Origin: Senegalimassilia sp003474385
GTDB taxonomy: Bacteria > Actinomycetota > Coriobacteriia > Coriobacteriales > Eggerthellaceae
Direction: 5' to 3'
Length of the DNA: 9,718 bases
NCBI RefSeq assembly: GCF_003474385.1
Contig: NZ_QUCY01000043.1
Coordinates: 1-9,718, forward strand
Under the pieces are notes generated by a model, which did not search any database, was not told the origin of the DNA, and saw only the letters and a list, made by a program, of their open reading frames with translations. Of this stretch, positions 6,620 to 9,718 are shown piece after piece; the first letter of the stretch is position 1, and every line of letters starts with the position of its first letter. The position numbers and the translations under genes were made by a program.

Positions 6620-7510
6620 ATGAACATGACCGACAGGTTCAACCCGGCCAACGAGAACGACCCCAAGAGGAAGCTGGCCTACGGCCTGATCGCGCTGGCG
6701 TGCGTGATCGCGCTGGGCCTCGGCCTCGATGCGGCCTCGTGCTCCCGCGCGGGCGGCGCGGGCGACAAGGGCCGCGAGCAGGACGTCGCCGAGGCGGTCG
6801 ATGGCGGCAGCGCCGCCGGGGGCGACGAGCAGGACGGGAAGGAGGCGGGCGACGAGAAGAAAGTCGAGGCGTCGCCGGACCCGTCCGAGACCTCCGGCGT
6901 TCGGTTCGAGGGCTTCGACAAGCTCTCGGGCATGACCGCGACCAAGCGCGAGAGCTTCTGCGACGCCGTGGCCTCGACCATGCGCGCCAACGGCTACGGG
7001 CTCGATGAGATCACGGTCTCGATCAAGAAGAAGCCCCAGGCCACCGATAACGGCACCGTCGTGTTCATGCGCGTGAAGGGCACCGGCGACTGCTACTCTG
7101 CGCATTACGCCGACGGCACCTGGACCGTCTTCCCCCTGCTCGAGCGCGTGAACGGCGTGAACGACGACCTCGCGCAGGACCAGATCGACTCGCGCGCCGA
7201 CGCGGCGGCCGACGCCGACGCCACCGAGCAGAGCGCCGCCGAGCCCAAGAAGAGCTTCGCCATCACCGACACCGAGCAGGCCGCCAAGTATATCGGCGAC
7301 TCCTGCGCCGGCGCGCTCATGGACGCATGGCGCGCGTTCGCCGCGGAGAAGGAGGGCGGCGCCGATGCCGATTCCGCGCTGTTCTCCCGCGACCACGTGA
7401 CGCACAACGACGACGGGACGATCACGTTCACCGTCTGGATGCCCTCGAGCCAGAAGGCCTACCGAGGCGTGGCCGACATGGCCGCCGGCTCGGTCTCCTT
7501 CTCCGAGTAG
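6620..7510 (+). CDS. Anchored accessory protein of the transfer operon, unrecognised
   Basis: I do not recognise the family. The product has 296 residues. After an 18-residue polar and basic start, a hydrophobic helix spans about 19-36 and ends in LDAASC. The AAS-C41 sequence could be a weak lipobox, but Ala at -3 and the nearby Asp make a simple membrane anchor at least as likely. A flexible acidic Gly/Glu/Asp linker covers about 42-92. Two modules of about 80 residues follow, at roughly 94-175 and 213-296. Each has a helical part, then a turn with a D-G-T or N-G-T core (TDNGTVVF at 142-149; NDDGTITF at 263-270), then closing strands. An Ala/Asp-rich spacer separates them. In related clostridial elements this position holds a DUF4366-type membrane protein, but I see no convincing sequence match to that. 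A VirB8/TcpC-like (NTF2-fold) role is possible by topology only. It starts after a good ribosome site, 31 bases past the peptidase gene. Confidence 0.8.
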   Translation: MNMTDRFNPANENDPKRKLAYGLIALACVIALGLGLDAASCSRAGGAGDKGREQDVAEAVDGGSAAGGDEQDGKEAGDEKKVEASPDPSETSGVRFEGFDKLSGMTATKRESFCDAVASTMRANGYGLDEITVSIKKKPQATDNGTVVFMRVKGTGDCYSAHYADGTWTVFPLLERVNGVNDDLAQDQIDSRADAAADADATEQSAAEPKKSFAITDTEQAAKYIGDSCAGALMDAWRAFAAEKEGGADADSALFSRDHVTHNDDGTITFTVWMPSSQKAYRGVADMAAGSVSFSE

Positions 7511-7520
7511 GGGGGGGCGG
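7510..7520 (+). promoter_or_regulatory. G-rich junction and ribosome binding region of topB, with a run of eight G
   Basis: The last base of the TAG stop (7510) and the next seven bases form eight consecutive G, followed by CGG and then a C before ATG 7522. The tract must supply the Shine-Dalgarno contact for topB, since nothing else in the 11-base gap can. Length changes in the run would alter the spacing to ATG but neither reading frame. Confidence 0.5.
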
Positions 7521-7521
7521 C

Positions 7522-9718
7522 ATGCCTACACTCATCATCGCCGAGAAGCCGTCCGTCGCGCGCGGCATCGCCGACGCCGTCGGCGCCCGCGAGCGCCGCG
7601 ACGGCTATATCGAGGGCGGCGGCTACCTCATCAGCTGGTGCCGCGGCCACATCATCGACCTCGACTTCCCCCAGAACTACCCGCAGTGGTCCGGCCACTG
7701 GTCGATGTCGCAGCTGCCCATGATCCCGGAGCGGTGGAGGTGGAGCGTCACCGCGCCCGAGCAGTACAAGGTCCTGAAAGGGCTGCTCGACCGCGCCGAC
7801 GTGGAGCTCGTCGTGAACGCCTGCGACGCCGACCGCGAGGGCGAGGGCATCTTCCGGCGCGTCTGGATCCATTCCGGCTGCAAGAAGCCCGTCCGCCGCT
7901 TCTGGTCCACCTCGCTCGTGCCCGAGCAGGTGCGGGCGGATCTCGCCTGCGCCAAGCCCCTCTCCGACTACGACGGCCTCGCCGACGCCGCCGAGGGCAG
8001 GGCCAAGGCGGACTGGCTCGTGGGCCTCAACGCGTCGCGCGCCCTGTCGTGCCTCTACGACGGCTCGCGCCTGTCCGCCGGCCGCGTCCAGACCCCCACG
8101 CTCGCGCTCGTCGTCGAGCGGACCCGCGCGATCCGCGACTTCAAGTCGGTCCCCTTCTTCCAGGTCGAGTGCTCGGTCGGGAGGACGGAACGCGTGCGCC
8201 TTGTCGGCGAGAAGCTGAACACCCGCCAGGAGGCCGAGCGACGCGCCCGGGCGGCCGTCGGGTCGCAGTGCGCGATCTCCAAGGTCGAGCGCAGGCAGGA
8301 GAGGTGTCGCGCGCCCAAGCTCTACGACCTCACCGGGCTGCAACGCGACGCATCGACGCGCGCGGGCCTCACCGCGGAGGACACGCTGAACGCGCTGCAA
8401 TCGCTGTACGAGAAGAAGCTGGCGACCTACCCCAGGACCGAGAGCCGCTATATCGGCGAGTCCGACATCCCCGAGACGGCCCGCGTGCTGACGGCCATCG
8501 CGGTACCGGAGATCGTCGGCGAGGCCGCGGCGGCCGGGTTCGACGCGGCCCGCTCGGACGTCTCCCGCGTGGCTGACGACTCGAAGGTCCACGGCCATGG
8601 CGCGATCCTGCCCACGGCGCTGCTCGGCGCCAAGGAGATGGCGGCGCTCGCGGGCGCCGAGCGCGCCGTGGCCATCCTCATCTGCTGCCGCCTCATGGCC
8701 GCCACCATGGACCCCGCAACGAAGCTCAAGGCCAAGGTCGAGGCCGAGATCTGCGGCGACGCCTACACGGCCTCGGGCAGCACCGTCACGGACGCGTCCT
8801 GGATCGCCGTGGACGAGGCGTGCCGCACCGCGCTGGCCGACGGCGGCAAGGCCCCCGACGACGAGGACGAAGCGCAGGCCATCCCCGCCGACATCGAGCA
8901 GGGCGACTCGTTCACCGTGGGCGAGGGCGACGTGCGCGTGAAGGACGGCAAGACGACCCCGCCGAAGCCCTACACCGACGCTACGCTTCTGTCGGCCATG
9001 GAGCACGCCGGGCGGTCCATCGAGGACCGCGAGCTGAAGGCGGCCATCGAGGACGACTCGATGCACTCCGGCGGCCTGGGGACGCCGGCCACCCGCGCCA
9101 GCATGATCGAGAAGCTGATCAAGGCTAAGTACGTCCGCCGCCGAGGCAAGACGCTCTCGGCCACCGAGCGCGGCGAGACGCTGATCGACATCGTGTGCGA
9201 CTCGCTCAAGACCCCCGAGCTCACCGCGAAGTGGGAGCTCTCCCTGTCGCACGTCGAGCGGGGAGAGGGGTCGCTGTCCGACTTCCTCTCCGGCATCGAG
9301 GGCTACACCGCCGCGGTCGTGTCCGACCTCGAGGGCGGCTTCGACCCCGCGCAGGCCGCGGCCGTGTCCGGCCGCGAGGAGCTGTGCCGGTGCCCGGCCT
9401 GCGGAGCGCCGATCGTGCTGTCGCGCAGCGGAAAGCAGTGGCAGTGCTCGTCTTCGAAGTGGGCCGGCAAGGAGGAGGGCTGGCGGCTGCTCCAGGGCTG
9501 CGGCGTGAAGCTCAACATCGTCCAGAACGGCAAGAAGCTCACCAAGTCCCAGGCCAAGTCGATCCTGTCGGGAAAGACGGTCCACCTGACCGGCCTGACG
9601 AAGAAGGACGGCAGCGGCACGTTCGACACCGACGCGAAGCTCGGCGAGGCGCCCTACACCGGGTTCGTCGAGTTCTGCCGGGGCGAGAGGCCGGGCGGCG
9701 GCACCGGCGCCGCGGGCC
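7522..9718 (+). CDS. topB: DNA topoisomerase III, type IA (3' partial)
   Basis: Relaxes or decatenates DNA by single-strand cleavage through a tyrosine. It is a regular member of this class of conjugative element, where it probably serves transfer or element replication. At least 732 residues are visible with no stop before the window end. The TOPRIM domain is at the N-terminus, with E8-K9 in LIIAEKPSVA and the metal-binding DADREGE at 102-108. The catalytic tyrosine is Y303 in TYPRTESRYI. SAGRVQTPT and GLGTPATRA are the conserved TopB core motifs. The usual HHAIIPT is replaced by HGAILPT, keeping the key His (H359). The C-terminal part has a zinc ribbon (C624, C627, C642, C660, with an extra C622). 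It is followed by the start of a topoisomerase C-terminal repeat (LTKSQAKSILSGKTV...FVEF) and a Gly-rich stretch. The start at ATG 7522 is fixed by the LIIAEKPS motif. The gene lies 11 bases after its neighbour and so in the same operon. Confidence 0.96.
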   Translation, partial: MPTLIIAEKPSVARGIADAVGARERRDGYIEGGGYLISWCRGHIIDLDFPQNYPQWSGHWSMSQLPMIPERWRWSVTAPEQYKVLKGLLDRADVELVVNACDADREGEGIFRRVWIHSGCKKPVRRFWSTSLVPEQVRADLACAKPLSDYDGLADAAEGRAKADWLVGLNASRALSCLYDGSRLSAGRVQTPTLALVVERTRAIRDFKSVPFFQVECSVGRTERVRLVGEKLNTRQEAERRARAAVGSQCAISKVERRQERCRAPKLYDLTGLQRDASTRAGLTAEDTLNALQSLYEKKLATYPRTESRYIGESDIPETARVLTAIAVPEIVGEAAAAGFDAARSDVSRVADDSKVHGHGAILPTALLGAKEMAALAGAERAVAILICCRLMAATMDPATKLKAKVEAEICGDAYTASGSTVTDASWIAVDEACRTALADGGKAPDDEDEAQAIPADIEQGDSFTVGEGDVRVKDGKTTPPKPYTDATLLSAMEHAGRSIEDRELKAAIEDDSMHSGGLGTPATRASMIEKLIKAKYVRRRGKTLSATERGETLIDIVCDSLKTPELTAKWELSLSHVERGEGSLSDFLSGIEGYTAAVVSDLEGGFDPAQAAAVSGREELCRCPACGAPIVLSRSGKQWQCSSSKWAGKEEGWRLLQGCGVKLNIVQNGKKLTKSQAKSILSGKTVHLTGLTKKDGSGTFDTDAKLGEAPYTGFVEFCRGERPGGGTGAAG

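Noticed and set aside
4945..6666. Open frame of 573 codons on the minus strand, opposite the peptidase gene
   Set aside because: It has an Arg/Val/Asp-rich shadow composition without motifs, and it crosses the gap and start of the 6620 gene.
7459..9585. Open frame of 708 codons on the minus strand, opposite topB
   Set aside because: The product is low-complexity and has no recognisable motif, while the plus strand encodes the full TopB catalytic core. It is a shadow of topB codon bias.

Overview
The window is one uninterrupted, single-strand (+) block of six genes with very high G+C, gaps of 31 bases or less, and no RNA gene, CRISPR array or insertion sequence that I can see. The gene order (VirB6/TrbL-like membrane protein, PrgI-family protein, VirB4 ATPase, membrane-anchored NlpC/P60-type peptidase, small anchored protein, type IA topoisomerase TopB) is the conserved transfer core of Gram-positive integrative and conjugative elements of the Tn1549/CTn type, or of a related conjugative plasmid. 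High G+C, G/C-ending codons and this layout suggest a gut actinobacterium of the Coriobacteriia (Eggerthella/Collinsella/Olsenella relatives). That host assignment is inference from composition and layout, not from a marker gene.

Layout. 2-1159: VirB6-like channel subunit, cut at its 5' end by the window edge inside the signal peptide. 1159-1575: PrgI-family inner-membrane protein, start codon overlapping the previous stop. 1595-4792: VirB4 motor ATPase with an unusual 262-residue N-terminal extension (zinc ribbon, then repeats built on RDPYxDY, then a basic segment). 4801-6588: transmembrane protein with a long basic cytoplasmic part, an outside NlpC/P60-like cysteine peptidase domain and a second outside domain. 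6620-7510: unrecognised single-pass or lipid-anchored protein with two similar-looking C-terminal modules. 7522-9718: topoisomerase III, complete through its catalytic core and first zinc ribbon but running off the window.

How they fit together. VirB4 would power assembly and substrate movement, the VirB6-like and PrgI-like proteins would form the membrane platform, the peptidase would open the cell wall for the channel, the anchored protein is probably an accessory outside component, and TopB would handle DNA topology during transfer or replication of the element. The coupling protein (VirD4/TcpA), relaxase, VirB8-like protein, oriT, integrase and cargo are not in the window. The tight spacing points to one polycistronic transcript whose promoter and terminator both lie outside.

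I see no new defence or RNA-based system. The most unusual items are the VirB4 N-terminal extension, the second outside domain of the peptidase, the unrecognised protein at 6620-7510, and a run of eight G at the 7510 junction that overlaps the ribosome-binding region of topB.
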